Shown: piece after piece, positions 1 to 12,413 of the stretch
How positions within the stretch are numbered: position 1 is the first letter of the stretch
Layout: every line of letters begins with the position of its first letter
Source: Medicago truncatula
Lineage: Eukaryota; Streptophyta; Magnoliopsida; Fabales; Fabaceae
Direction: 5' to 3'
Assembly: GCF_003473485.1 (NCBI RefSeq)
Contig: NC_053042.1
Span: 44,727,762 to 44,791,761 of the forward strand
Length of the DNA stretch: 64,000 nucleotides
Notes under the pieces: generated by a model
Seen by the model: the letters and a program-made list of their open reading frames with translations, nothing else
What the model was told of the DNA's origin: nothing
Databases searched by the model: none
Made by a program: the position numbers and the translations under genes

Positions 1-2780
1 AAGGTTTCACATGGACATGTTGATGTAGGGAAAATAAACACTAACATAAACAGTGATGTTGAGTGAAGCAATTTAAAATGGGCCAAGTAATTGAAGGACA
101 TTTTGTTTCTAGTAAGTCATTTCAAGTCGAAACAACCAGCAAGATGTACTTATTAAATCCCCAAACATTTATAACATGGACACTCGTGTTGCTCATCATA
201 TTTTCGATCATTCATTAGTACACAACATATCTTTACATATATATTAAATAGCTCAGTCGATTATCTTCTAATGTTTTTTTTTTCTCTTCCAAAGACAAAT
301 AAATAGTAATTACAGTACATTTAAATCTATTAAAGTGAAGAGGCTGGAAAAATAAATGATATACTTTTCTTACAAGATTTAATTAATCACTTATATGAAT
401 TGATTGGTAGGTGTAAAAGTAGCACGAATGGACAAGGATGGATGACTATTAGCAATTAATCTTGACACATGATGCACTTCAATGAATTTACCAATTTTAA
501 TTCCCATTTTGTCCATTCTATTTTCTTTTTCCAATCAAGTAATAAATTGATTCCTTATCTCGTTACATCACTTGCATAGATCAAATCATAGACAATGTGT
601 TCTATGACAATTCAATTTTTTTAATTTTTTGATGGAGCAATTTAATTTATTATTCACCATGTGATAGTTTTTATGTCATGTAATGAAAGATTAGTGGTTT
701 TTTTTTAAGATTGGCAATCAAGGAAACTTTTGTATTATGTGACATTGACATTTAAAAAGTGGTTTTGCTTAAAAAAACACATTTACCCAGGTTGTTCACT
801 TGTAATTGTCCAGCTACATAAATCGACATTATTTGGATTCGAAATAGGTTGTTAGGTGGATATGGGTTCTAAAAGCTGGTCCATGATGGATGATTAATAC
901 GATGAAACTAAATCATCACGTACTTTTGTTTCCTAGCTAGTGGATTCCAAATAACTTCCACACAATATATACTAATACTATGTAAGATTTAATTTGTAAT
1001 TCTCCTTACCTTGTTATATGATTCATTTACGATATTAAAAAAAAAAAAACGAGTTAAAAGTTTACATTTTTTTTACCAAAAAAATAATAAGTAAACTTGT
1101 AAAAAAAAATTCTCTTGGATAATTGTTCTTACAATTACATTGATATCATAAGAGAAAATGAAATTACGCTTCCCAAACTTTAAATTAAAATTAAATAAAA
1201 ACATTTTTTTTTGTAAAAATCATTATTGTATATATAATTCTGTCACATCATCGTTTTTGTAATGTTTGGTTAATTAAATTGAAAACGTTTAAAAACTCAA
1301 ATGACTTATGTGTGATCGAAATAACTTAAAGTCCAATCTGTTACAAACCTCAAATTTAAAGGACTTATGTGTGACCAAAATAACTTAAATGATCAATATG
1401 TTACAAACCTCAAACTCAAAGGACCACAAATGTAATTTAACCTGACTAATATTATTAGTGTATTGGAGGGTACAAAATGCATGAAGATGTGGATCACTTG
1501 TTCGTCATATATATATATATATATATTGGCAAAATTTGGTCATTAATCTTTGTTTGGTTAGGATTCGTAAGAATCAGTCCGAGCTATCTATCATATTAAC
1601 CTTTGCCTTTTACTACTTTAGGTTGCTTCTCAAATCAAATTCGTATGAGTTTTACCATTATATAGCTCTCTATTGTTTGAATTATTTGAAAAGAAAGAAA
1701 CAAGCATATTTTTCAGCACAAGGAGGAAAATAGTAAATAATATTCAATTAAATAAATATTAGGCAACAAAATCAACATTAATGAGGGGATAGAAATTAAA
1801 AAAAGCAGGGTAAAGTAGTTGCAATTCAGCATCAAACTTAGCACATGCTGAAAGTGACCCCAAACCCGATTGATTAAAGATATACAATAAAGTGGATAAA
1901 GATGGGACCAAATGAAAACATTCATTATGAGGGACACAAATGACATAACGTGTGATGTGAAAATGAATAGTTATTGGAGGCATCCATCATTAATTTTAAT
2001 TAGATGCAAGAATACATGTCATGTTCATGTATCAAGGTTAGATGATACTATCTGGCAAATTGAAGTATTCTAACAAATTAATTTAGTGAAATCACTTGAG
2101 GAAGAGTTGTGATGTGAAATCCCATGATATTTGTACTTGATTTGTCAATGATGAAATGTTGTTGAATAATATTTTGGTTTTGTTGCTTTTGAAACTTGAC
2201 TGGTTTATTTTGTTGAAAAATTTATGTTCCAACGCTTTTGTTCGTGTATGATCTCCTACATTATTGTTGCCCCCTAAGCCATCACTGCTCAAACAGATTG
2301 CAGGTTTTGTAATTTGCTTTTTATAAGAATAAATTGGATTGAATATATTTTTATTGCTTGTAAAATCATGACCTTTTCAATTTAGTCTCTAAATAATTTA
2401 TATTAATTTTTAGTTCCCTATTTCAAAAACATTTTAAAACAATTGATGTTTTTTTAGTGCATAAAATAATCTTTGTAAAATGAAAAAAGAGGACCAAAAG
2501 TAAATAAAAATTATCGATTAACTAAACTTGGAAAGTCGAGATTTTACAAAGACAAAAAATATATTTAATCCTTACAATTTTGCCAAAGTTTTCTGGAAAA
2601 ATAAAATAAAATAAAGAGCAAAATACTCTAATAAAATAGAACGTGAGGCCAATGCATAATTTACTATCTGCATATCAATAAGACAACTTTCAAATTGAGC
2701 AAGGGGTAAAAGATTCTCTTTTTGCATGACGTCTACTTCAAAATTGGATTCCTATCAAGGATAACTAGGATTTGCGAGGT
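1..2780. other. Intergenic, AT-rich, no gene seen
   Basis: No exon with convincing protein similarity or splice structure was found on either strand. Open frames here (for example near 1536-1733 and 1713-1983) are short, AT-driven and do not resemble a protein I know. The stretch holds a short (TA)n microsatellite at about 1507-1526 and a two-unit tandem repeat at 1302-1421, otherwise only A/T runs and probable degraded transposon sequence. Confidence 0.6.
1302..1421. repeat. Two-unit tandem repeat, period about 60 bp
   Basis: Two adjacent units each carry GACTTATGTGTGA, then AAATAACTTAAA, then TGTTACAAACCTCAAA. They are similar but not identical, so the duplication is not recent. No coding role is visible. 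Confidence 0.7.
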
Positions 2781-2789
2781 ATCATCTAG

Positions 2790-3290
2790 TCTACTTTCCA
2801 GCTTTGTGTGAGTGGTTGTGGTATGGAGGAAAGCGACGAACATCGGTTTTTGGATGTGAATGCTTTGGGAGTATATGACATCTTCTTCGACATTGGATAT
2901 GCCCTTTTTAGTAAATTCTTTACGATTGTTAGAGGTTTTTCAAAATCTTTACGGTCTTCTTTACATTTGATTTGGTTATGGTGCGTTTGGCTAATTTGGA
3001 AGGAAATGAAGAGTTGTATTTTTCAACATAAGGAGGAATCATTGCAAAACTTGTTAAGACAAAGTTAAACTTTCTCTTTTTATGGTTGAAAAGGAAGAAT
3101 GTTACTTTTACTTTTGATTTTCATAATTGGTGGCTTAACCCCCTAACGGGCTTGGGGTTTCTCACTTAATATTTTAGTTTTGTTACTTCTCTTTTGTTTG
3201 TTATGCTTTTGTAACTATTTGTTTAAACTTATATGTTCTCTCCTAACACTCCTTGTGCTCGATAAAATTCATTGTTCGATATAATATATT
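2790..3290 (+). pseudogene. 5'-truncated L1-type LINE, end of ORF2
   Basis: The plus-strand frame from about 2808 reads like the C-terminal end of a plant L1-type reverse transcriptase, the zinc-knuckle (zf-RVT) tail: a degraded C-x-E-S-D-E-H motif, then the hallmark WLIWKEM, then an HNWW motif close to the stop. The remainder of the frame (to about 3170) is interrupted. It is followed by a short T-rich 3' tail ending near 3290. The reverse transcriptase and endonuclease parts are missing. It is a dead copy. I saw no clear target duplication. Confidence 0.65.
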
Positions 3291-3479
3291 CCATTTTAGA
3301 TTGTTAAAAAAATTAATAAAATTAGGTACAACAAATTAACTCTACAATGTGAGAAGTATAACTTAACCTACAAAAAATTGAAAAAAAACTAGTGTTAAAT
3401 AATATCTCAAGACCTATAACAAAATGTTTTAAAATACAAAAATATTTGATGAACACCCAATTTTCCCTACAAAATCACA

Positions 3480-3645
3480 TGTATAATTGTGGTTAATTCC
3501 CTTAAGAATATGGCTATCACTTAGAAAATTGTGAGATTGCGGTTAACTATGTAGTTGAATTAACCATAATTTGACTGTGAATTAAATTAACCATCTACTC
3601 AACTGAAATAACCACATTTTTTAACGTGATTAACCAAGTGTCGCA
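3480..3645. repeat. Cluster of TTAACCA/GGTTAA motifs
   Basis: About six copies of ATTAACCA or its complement occur in 165 bp with irregular spacing. A similar cluster lies in an intron of the PHF1 gene near 48150-48460, so both probably derive from one repeat family. Function unknown. Confidence 0.5.
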
Positions 3646-4179
3646 GATTGTAAGAATAGCAATGTAACATAGCAACCCTTAGAATACAAAGAAAGAAAGA
3701 AAGAAAGAGATTAAGAAGCAATGCAATCACAACAGATTGTATGTGCAAGATCAATGGTTAACATATCATTCAAAGATTATGATCGGAATATTTCATTGTC
3801 ACATGACTAATACTATTTGAAAGTTTAGCTCTCTTCAAAATTATGAAAAACAACTCACTCTTGTGCATGGATTGAAGAAAATATAAATTCAAAGGTGAAT
3901 GTTTTGACACTAAACACAAAACATCAAAGTATCCAGCATGATTTGTCTTATCACTGGAACATGTTCAATAATCCACAAAATGACCTTTCTGCAAAGATTG
4001 GAAATTTCGGAAAATCGATTGAGCAACCTTTTCAGATGCCAGTAAAAATTGGATATCAAGACAAACACTACTTATGTTGATGTTGTAGACAACAGCTAAT
4101 AGCCTAATACTAATATTTATGCTAAAATGAAGTAAAAAGTATGCATAACAGAAAAAACTTGTTCTATATTATGTTACTC

Positions 4180-7100
4180 TTAACTGTTTAAGATTCTGAT
4201 GGCTTCAAGTAAATGCTCTTTTCTAAGTGGCTTCTCTATATAAAAGTCCATTCCAGTCACCGTCGTCGATCTATCAATATCTGCACTTAATGCAATGATA
4301 GGAATACGAACACCGAACGGCTTCTCCATCTCTCGTATCCGCCTTGTTGCCTCAAATCCATCCATCACCGGCATCTGTTGAATTCGTTCATCATATAAAA
4401 TGAAAGCATATATTGTTCTAACAATGAAAAATCAATTATTTCCTAAGTTTGATGAAGATAACAAAAGAAGAGGAGAAGAAATCAAACCATAGTCCATGGT
4501 CATTATACCTGGCAATCCATTAAGATGTAATCATAAGGAGGATTAGGATCATCTCTTTTTAGACCTTCAACAACTAGCATTACAGCTTCTTTGCCATTCT
4601 CACATTGTTCGACAGTTGCACCAAGCGAACCCAATATATTTGTCGCTATAACACGTAAAATTTTAGTATCCTCAACAACCAAAAACTTCTTGCAATGCAA
4701 AGGTTTGTAACAGCTTGAGTCTTCACATTCTTGAATTTCTCCTTGGTGAACCGGAGAATTTCTAGTGTGAGGTTTCTTAATGCTTTGCCAAACACTACCA
4801 TTATCATACTCAGGAAGAAGCATTATGACTTGGAACAAACGACTACCGTGAAATGGTTTCGATATGACAATGTCATTTTGATCAATTATTCTGGAATCGA
4901 TACGATGCATATGTGGATTATCCAACCAAACAACGTTACAAGAGTTCGAAAGGCCTTTCTTGAATTTGGATACAATCCCAAAGAGTTCAGAAAATGACGA
5001 TCCTGCATTTGCATCGATGACAATCAAGACAAAACATGCTACAGTTCCGAAGTTTGTCTTTTTGAACACTGGAGACATATACTCAGTTCCATCCATAAAA
5101 CTCAAGGGAACACCTTTAGCTCTAGAAAATGAATTATGAGAAGAACTCAAATTGGAAGAGGATTCTGGAGAACTTGGGCCATTTGAACGACGACCTTTCT
5201 GTTTGATCTCCTCTAGAGTATCAAACAGATCTTTTTGACACTTCACAACCTTAACTTTAATCCCTAAGCTCTTCATAAACCTTTTACAAGTCCTCCGACG
5301 CTCCACATTTCCAATGAAAAGAACAACACGGGATGGCTCGAGCCTAGGACTAGAGTTGCACATATGATACATGGGACTCATGGAACAAATGTTTGAACTA
5401 GAACTAGTAGCATGAGTGGTTCTCCCTCGAGCTTGAGTGCCGTTACTTGTTCCATACTCAAGACCTTCCTTTGTGCTAAAATCTGTCACTGTTTCACCTT
5501 CACATAAACCGAGGAGAACATTGAACCTAAAACATGTTCCTTTTTCACCAATATTCTTGTCCACAATTTCAATATCTCCATGCATCAAACGTACCTACAA
5601 AAAATAAGAAGAAAATAAAATAAAATAATTCACAATTATGTTGTAATATTTACAAGTAAGTGATAGTACCTACCAAAGACTGCACAATTCCAAGTCCTAA
5701 GCCTGTTCCTTCTTGGACAGGATTAGTTTCTTTGACTTGAACATAATTCTCAAATACAGACTTGTAATTCTCTTTAGGAATTCCTTTTCCTGTGTCATCA
5801 ACTTCAAATGTGAAATCCATAGAACGCGGAGGATCTTGTTGAATTGAATTCATAGTTTTTTCTATGTCCTCATCTGCTTCATTTTTTTTCTTAGAAAACA
5901 ACCATGACAATTGTTTCATGAAACTATTTTGGTTAGTCTTGATTATTGAGCTACTTAATGTTTGCTTCCGAGCCCACACTCGAACCGTTATGTGTCCTTC
6001 ATTTGTAAATTTAACAGCATTGTTCAGTAAATTACACAAAACTTGTTTAAGTCTTCCCCTGTCGCCTTTAACGCGCGAATATTTTATAACAGAACCATTA
6101 CAAGGGTCCAATACAAGATCTACACCTTTCTCCATCGCCACAAGATGGTATATATCAACCACTTCTTCCAAGAAATGAGATAAATCAAATTCTTCTTCCA
6201 CAAGTTCCATTTTTCCTACCTCAATTTTGCTTGTGTCAAGTATAGAGTTCAATAGTCCTAAGAAAGATTGTACACAGAAAAAAATAATTAGTGATGTATC
6301 TTTTATTAGTATCAAATTAGTCCTTTAACTTAATTTAAAGTACTCCAGGTGCAGTGTTTCCTACATTATAATAATAAGTACAATCAGAAAAATTGTGCAG
6401 CATAAAATGAACCAATGATGTTGTTACCTAGTAAGTCTTGTGTACAATCCTCCATTTGGATTAAATTGGAAGCCAATTCTGAACCAGGTGGAACTAACTT
6501 AGATGAAATTTTTATGAGAGCAGTAATGCCTGCGAGAGAAGTGCGAACATCATGGCTAGCGCTAGCAACGGCGAGGCTCTTGTTCATATTTTTTCTCTCA
6601 GCTTGGTGAGTGGCCTCTTTTTGTTTGATAAGTGAGGCACACAAATGCATTTCTCTCCTTATGGCTCTACCATCTATAAATAGAAAACCTAAGACAGCAA
6701 CAAGTATCATTACTAACATTACATTCAATAGAGCCAATCCCATTTTCTTGTAACTCACATCAAATCCATTTCTTGGTACAGCCAAAACATTCACCTGAAA
6801 CATAATCAAATTAGAGACCATAAAAAAACCATCCAATCCCCCAGTGCTAAATAAAATGATTAATCATTTTTAGGGAGACCTACACTACTACACTTTATTA
6901 CCTATCAATTAGAAAAGATTAGAAAAATGAATAGGCAATTTAGTCATGAAATTAGTCATCGACATTATGAATTAGCGATTTTGTCTTGAAGTTGTAACAT
7001 ATCAATTAAAAAGACCCCCCCTATAAAGTTCAATAGTTAAGAGAGCGTAATTTGACATGTTATATGAAGATGCGACACTTCATGTGGACTCCACATTACT

Positions 7101-8512
7101 GCCACATCTATAGGGATGAAAGTGTTACGTCTCCACATTACTTGACGTGATTTTCTATTGGATTTTGGTTAGGGTAAAAACATTGCGAAAGTAACTCCTA
7201 GGCTTTTACCCAACAAATTATAATAGACAACTTCTTCTTTGGAGACGTGATGTGAAGTCCGTATGCTCTCTAAAGGACGAACTTAATGGAAGTAACTTTA
7301 AGATTCAAAGATTAATTTGACCGATGGATAACAATTTCAAGGACTAAAGTGCCTATTCGCTATAAAACTTACAGATTCTATTCCCAATATATCAATCGGA
7401 GAGCAGCGGATTAGATATTGAGTATTTTGAATATTCAAACTAGAAGCATTAGCTTCATCCTTGCATGTGACAGTACCCTCATAATTCTTTATCACATCTC
7501 CATTTGCATTCACTGATTGGAATGAAACCGAATCATTAGAAATAACCAAACGAATATGTTGAATCCCTTCGACAAGAATTTGTCCATCTTTTGTAGCCAA
7601 ATATGTGCCCGTTCCTAAACGGTTGACACGAGTAACAGAATCAGTTATTGCTTTTGCTGAAAATCCTAGAGAGATCACTCCTATTTTGTTGACTCTAGCA
7701 GAATTTAGAAACAAAAGATCATGTCCATTGGTCCACCTGGTTCCCAATGAGGCAAATTCATTTGAAATATTAGCTGCTTTCTTAATCCAACTTGTGCTGA
7801 TAGAAGAGTTTGATATTATGGCTTCTCCAAAAACCTTTCCAGTTTCATTATTCACAGGATGGACATAGTACAAGATTTTATTTGATGATGAGTTTGAGTA
7901 TATTGCAAGAGCTTGATCATGATCACTGCAATATGAGAAAAAGAGACCTTCCATTCCAATGTATGAGATTTGTGTTAAGTGAGGAATTGTCTCAAATGCT
8001 TCAAATAATAATGGAGCAACCTGCCCAACAAAAATTAAAAACATAAGAAAATCATTATCATTATATAATATATAGACTCATATATATAGAAAATAATCAA
8101 ATAGTATAGTAATATATTTTCATGTTTGAAGAGAACCTTGGTTTCAATATCAGAGAAAGAGATGTTAGTAGAATCAAGTCTTGAACTCAACAATCTTGCT
8201 AAATTTGTCGATGATGATTTCATCGGGTGCAACAGTTCAGCTGAGTACTTAATTTCTGATTGGAGTTGGGTTACAATATTTTCTGAGCTCAAATTCGCTT
8301 GTTTCTCGATATGTGTTACCATGACATACCAACATGGTGTCAATGAGATAAGAGTTATCAGTGCACCATATGCCTACAACAAATGTTTGTTAAACACATT
8401 CAGTGTATAAGGATTAATGGCACAAATATTAACAATAAGAAGCAATGTATGAAATGACATGAACTTATAAATATACCAGTAAGATCACGATAGACAAAGG
8501 CTGTAATGCCAT
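4180..8512 (-). CDS. CKI1-like hybrid sensor histidine kinase
   Basis: Exons, minus strand: 8477-8512, 8137-8373, 7373-8020, 6428-6794, 5674-6257, 4509-5594, 4180-4374; phases join to 1050 aa (Arabidopsis CKI1 is about 1120). An N-terminal membrane segment (about 6-30) and a second one (about 326-347) flank an extracytoplasmic region with no CHASE cytokinin-binding motif. The kinase core follows: H-box SHDVR with His388, N-box NLLNNAVKFT (Asn509), G1 DDTGKGI (583-589), G2 GTGLGLG (613-619). A C-terminal receiver has Glu932-Asp933, phospho-acceptor Asp984 in MDCQ, and Lys1034 in EKP. All catalytic and relay residues are present, so an active His-to-Asp phosphorelay protein is expected. By family knowledge CKI1 feeds the AHP/type-B ARR pathway independently of cytokinin, notably in the female gametophyte. 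The start is the only ATG in the first exon preceding the signal-anchor. The assignment is secure to subfamily; expression is unknown. Confidence 0.9.
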
Positions 8513-9425
8513 TGAAAAGCAAAGTTATTGAGTCTTGAAGATGTGATCAATATGCTCAGTTGATATCTACATTGGAAACTCAATAAAATCATATTCATGT
8601 AAATATTGAATGGTGAAAACACTATAAGCTCTTACAATCAGTAAGTTGGCAACCAAAAATATTAACATACATAATAAATGGCATGACATTATGAGAAAGT
8701 TTATCTCAAAAATATTAAATATTCTTTGCACAATATATTTGTCCATTATCGAACTAATATTGATAATACTTGAGAGCCCTAGTTCGGTTTTTGGAAGGAA
8801 TAACTTTTTGTCAAGTTTTACATACTTCTTTTCCGAACTCTGGATTACTACGATCTCCTTTTCATATTAAGTGAAGGGTTAACACCAAAAAACAAGAGAT
8901 AATACTTATAACCACAAAAAATTAGTGTAATATAATTTCGTATTCAGCGATGATCAAAACTTTAGAATCGCCTAGCATTTTGGCCGAATGATATTTAAAC
9001 ATAGAACTGAAATTTTTGAGATAAGCCAATGGTGGATTATAATGAAATAATTTAATAGGTGGATTTTCTATTATTGTGAGCATCAACCTAAAATGGATTT
9101 AGCTCCTCTATATTGAGTAATTCACTTAACTAGAATTTGATTTTAATAACTATATATTGAAAATGTAAACAAATTTCAAAAATATATCCTTAACCTCCAT
9201 GAATTTGATTTTAACTAGAAGTGGTTAAACTTAACAAGACAACAAACAATTCAAGAATAGAAACAGGATACCAATGTTTCATCAGACGATCTAGGCAATG
9301 AAACATTGGTAGCCTATTTCCTATTTCCTATTTCCTATTTCAAACTTTTGAAGCAAGGCAAAAATATTTTGATGGAGCAGAGTGCAAGATTTAAAAAACG
9401 GTCTGTTACCGCAAAAATGGCCGAG

Positions 9426-9470
9426 ACAAAATAGTATAGGTCGTTCCTAAAAAAACAAAATAGTATAGGT
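9426..9470. repeat. 13-bp A-tailed micro-insertion with 16-bp duplication
   Basis: ACAAAATAGTATAGGT occurs exactly at 9426-9441 and 9455-9470. The 13 bp between (CGTTCCTAAAAAA) end in an A tail directly against the second copy, as in a target-primed reverse transcription product reduced to its last few bases. Confidence 0.75.
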
Positions 9471-9951
9471 TGAACCAATGAATCGTTGGGTGAACTTAAT
9501 GACTAAACTAACCGAATAAAATCAAATGACTCGGTCGTATAACTCAATCTTTATAATAGAATTGTGTACCTATTAAATTGGGTTGAGCCAAATGATCAAA
9601 TCTCTTGGTTAAATTTTAAAATAAGTTTTGTCTGAATTCTAATTAAATAACAAAACAGTAAATGCAATCAGTATATTTTAATACCAAAGTCAAAGTTGTA
9701 TCTTTATATCAATCTTATACGATGAAAGTCGCAACAACAAAAAAAAAAGTAGAAATAAAAAGCAAATAAAATCAAAGAAAATCATTAGTAATCAATGTCT
9801 TTAGTACTCATATTAGCAAAAAAAATGTATAATACTAACATTGAAATTGTAACAAAACAATACTAGTAACGAAAGAAAATGAATGAATTGCAGTCCAAAA
9901 CTAATAAAATCATACTCCATATTTTTAGGTAATTAAATCAAATAAAATCGT

Positions 9952-10002
9952 AGTAATCAATCAATGTTTTTTGTTTTTAAAGAAGTAATCAATCAATGTT
10001 TT
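9952..10002. repeat. 13-bp micro-insertion with 19-bp duplication
   Basis: AGTAATCAATCAATGTTTT is repeated exactly at 9952-9970 and 9984-10002. The insert TTGTTTTTAAAGA reads TCTTTAAAAACAA on the minus strand, an A-rich tail. Confidence 0.75.
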
Positions 10003-10055
10003 AACACTGAGCACTGTTAGGGTTCTCTTCTCTCTCGGTGAGAGTCTCGCACAGA

Positions 10056-10442
10056 GCCCGTTTGTTTGGGATTTTTTTCAAAAAAAAATCTATTTTTTCA
10101 ACTAAAAAATCACTTTTATTTTTTATTTTTGTAGTGTTTGTTTCAGATTTTTAAAAAAATAAAATTCATTTTGTTAAAAAAAATCATTTTTAGCTTCAAA
10201 ATGAAAAGTTATTCCCAGTAGCTTTTTCAAAATCTATTTTTTTCTAAACACAATGAACTCAAGTATAAGAGCTTCAAATTCTAAAAAAATGATTTTTATG
10301 ATAGTAAGCAAACATAAATAGCTTTAAATTTTTTTTTAAAAATCTTTAAAAAAGAATCTCTAGATTCTTTTAACCTCACTACAAAAAAAAAAGATTATTT
10401 TAACCCAAAATCCATTTTTTTTAAGCTGAAACAAACGCACCC
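10056..10442. repeat. Probable degraded MITE with inverted ends
   Basis: The left end has GCCCGTTTGTTTGGG and the right end is the inverse of GGGTGCGTTTGTTT. The interior is full of T and A runs that can fold back. No clean target duplication was found, so the superfamily is not assigned. Confidence 0.4.
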
Positions 10443-11111
10443 ACACTCACACCCTTGTTTCTCATAGTCCTATTACCGGTGTTGTTTTGTGTCAAAAAAA
10501 TAAAATTAAAAATTAGAAGGTAAGTATTAGACCGGCCGGGTTGCAGAAACCCCCGGTTCACACCAGTTTCCACTGGTTCTTTGACATGCCCGATCCAATA
10601 GCATGACCGATTAATTCACACCGCGGCGACTGATACTTAAAACTTTGGAAGAAAGTTTATTTAAACCCATTGTTTTTTAAAAATTCAAACAAATAATATC
10701 AACAAAGTTTCAAGAGCATGGGAGAATATTTTGATGAAGGCAGTGATAGTAGTACTAACCTGAAGTAGACCCTATCTTTTTATCAAACCAATATTTCTAC
10801 ACTCTTAATTCTCAAAGTAGAGAGCCTCCATTCCATCATCAAAAATCAACAATGAGAGGAGACATTTTAATTTTAATATGTAACACATTGCACAATTGCG
10901 ACATCCCACTAATTTTGGTGTTAAATTAATACTGATTGATTCTGAAAGACCATACATATCAATTTACATTCCCTTAATATTTCTTTGCCTTTTTTATTTC
11001 TGGAATTTTTAAATGATTCCTTTCAATTTCACAATAATTTTGCTCCTCAATAAAAACACATTCCATATTCACTCTCCTCCTTCCACTTTTAAATTTCCCT
11101 ATTATATTTTT

Positions 11112-11458
11112 GGCAAAATTACACAATTAGTCCCTTAACTTTATTTTAGGTAACACTTTCGTCCTTTATCTTTTTGTTGTCACGATTTAGTCCTTTATGT
11201 TATAAAATAACAACATAGTTATCCTTTTTCATAAAAAAAATAATCAAAAACTCCAAAAAAAAAATCATCAAACTCATAGGCAAACGTAAATCTTCATCAT
11301 ACAAGCATAGAAAATCAAATTTCTTTGAAAATAATCTCATAAAAAATGATAAGATATTGTCATCTTATAACATAAAGGACTAAATCGTGACAAAAAAAAG
11401 ATAAAGGACAAAAGTGTTACCTAAAATAAAGTTAAGGGACTAATTGTGCTATTTTACC
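11112..11458. mobile_element. Mutator-like MITE, 9-bp target duplication
   Basis: The 347-bp element begins GGCAAAATTACAC and ends with the near-inverse GTGCTATTTTACC. The long inverted arms (about 95 bp, containing AGTCCCTTAACTTTATTTT and its complement) make it almost fully palindromic. It is flanked by TATATTTTT at 11103-11111 and 11459-11467, a perfect 9-bp duplication, which is diagnostic of Mutator-like transposition. No transposase; non-autonomous. A relative lies at 43200-43516. Confidence 0.85.
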
Positions 11459-11752
11459 TATATTTTTCTTCCTTTGATTTTGTCCCATTTTCCCCTATTC
11501 GCGCCACTTAGCACTTGTTTTGTGTTGAGAAATAAGGTCGTCTCTGATGAGCAGATTAAAACCATAACAGTCAACAGAAATTATTAATATTGAACCACTT
11601 TTTTTTCTCCCTAAATCCTTCTGCTCTAATTTTTTTTCCCCAACATATTCTGCTGAAATTTTGACAATACAGAATGAAAACAATTTCAATATATTCCCTC
11701 TTAAAAATATCTATAAATAAAAGATTATTTATTTACAAAGAATACAACTATT

Positions 11753-11796
11753 AACAAACACACTATGTTCCTTCAAAAAAACAAACACACTATGTT
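11753..11796. repeat. 10-bp A-tailed micro-insertion with 17-bp duplication
   Basis: AACAAACACACTATGTT occurs exactly at 11753-11769 and 11780-11796, separated by CCTTCAAAAA. Just downstream the core ACTATGTT recurs near 11813-11820 after another A-tailed segment (11797-11812), and a degenerate ATTATGT follows a third, suggesting repeated hits on one target. Confidence 0.8.
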
Positions 11797-12413
11797 ATTA
11801 GACAAAAAAAAAACTATGTTCACCCCTAGTAAAAAAAACATTATGTATTGTTATCTGCATTTGAAACTCCATAAAATCACATTAATGTAAATATGCTGAA
11901 TGGTGAATTAATAAGTGTCTCTCAAGAAAAATGTGATACTAGTATTTTTATTTTATTCACCTTTGTTAATTAATTTCCCTTCTCCATCACTATCTTATAT
12001 AGTCCTCGTGCTTACCAAACAAAACTCACGTTCATATAACACTTGGAGATCCTCTTCATTTCCTTTAGTTTTTGGTGAATAAATGTCTATATTGCAGGCA
12101 TTGTTTGAACTATAGATTTCCTACTTATTCACCTTAAAGTTGAAATTTTAGTTGATAGGCTACTTGACCAAAAAAAAAATAAAAAATATATAGTTCTCAA
12201 TTTCTTTTAACTAGAGAGGATCCCTACCCTCATAGTCATACCACACAATCAAGTCAATCAAAACAAGATCACAACAATCTAAAATTTTAGAAAGGGGGAG
12301 GGGGTGAGTACATTGACTATGTGAAAGTTATTCTTCAGCAGGCACAAAACATGAACTCCACATTCAGCGTAGGTAATAGCGTAGTAGAAAAGAAAAAGAA
12401 ACAAGTACTACAA

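Larger units (their letters stand above)
8513..11111. other. Intergenic spacer between CKI1-like gene and MITE
   Basis: This is upstream sequence of the CKI1-like gene followed by AT-rich spacer. No gene is seen. It contains two micro-insertions with target duplications (9426-9470, 9952-10002), a diverged TIR-like element (10056-10442) and a short GC-richer stretch at about 10530-10630 with no recognisable content. Confidence 0.55.

Noticed and set aside
4731..4997. Plus-strand open frame of 88 codons
   Set aside because: It is antisense to the large CKI1-like exon (4509-5594), whose frame carries recognisable domains.
5864..6178. Plus-strand open frame of 104 codons
   Set aside because: Mirror frame of the histidine kinase exon 5; no domain of its own.
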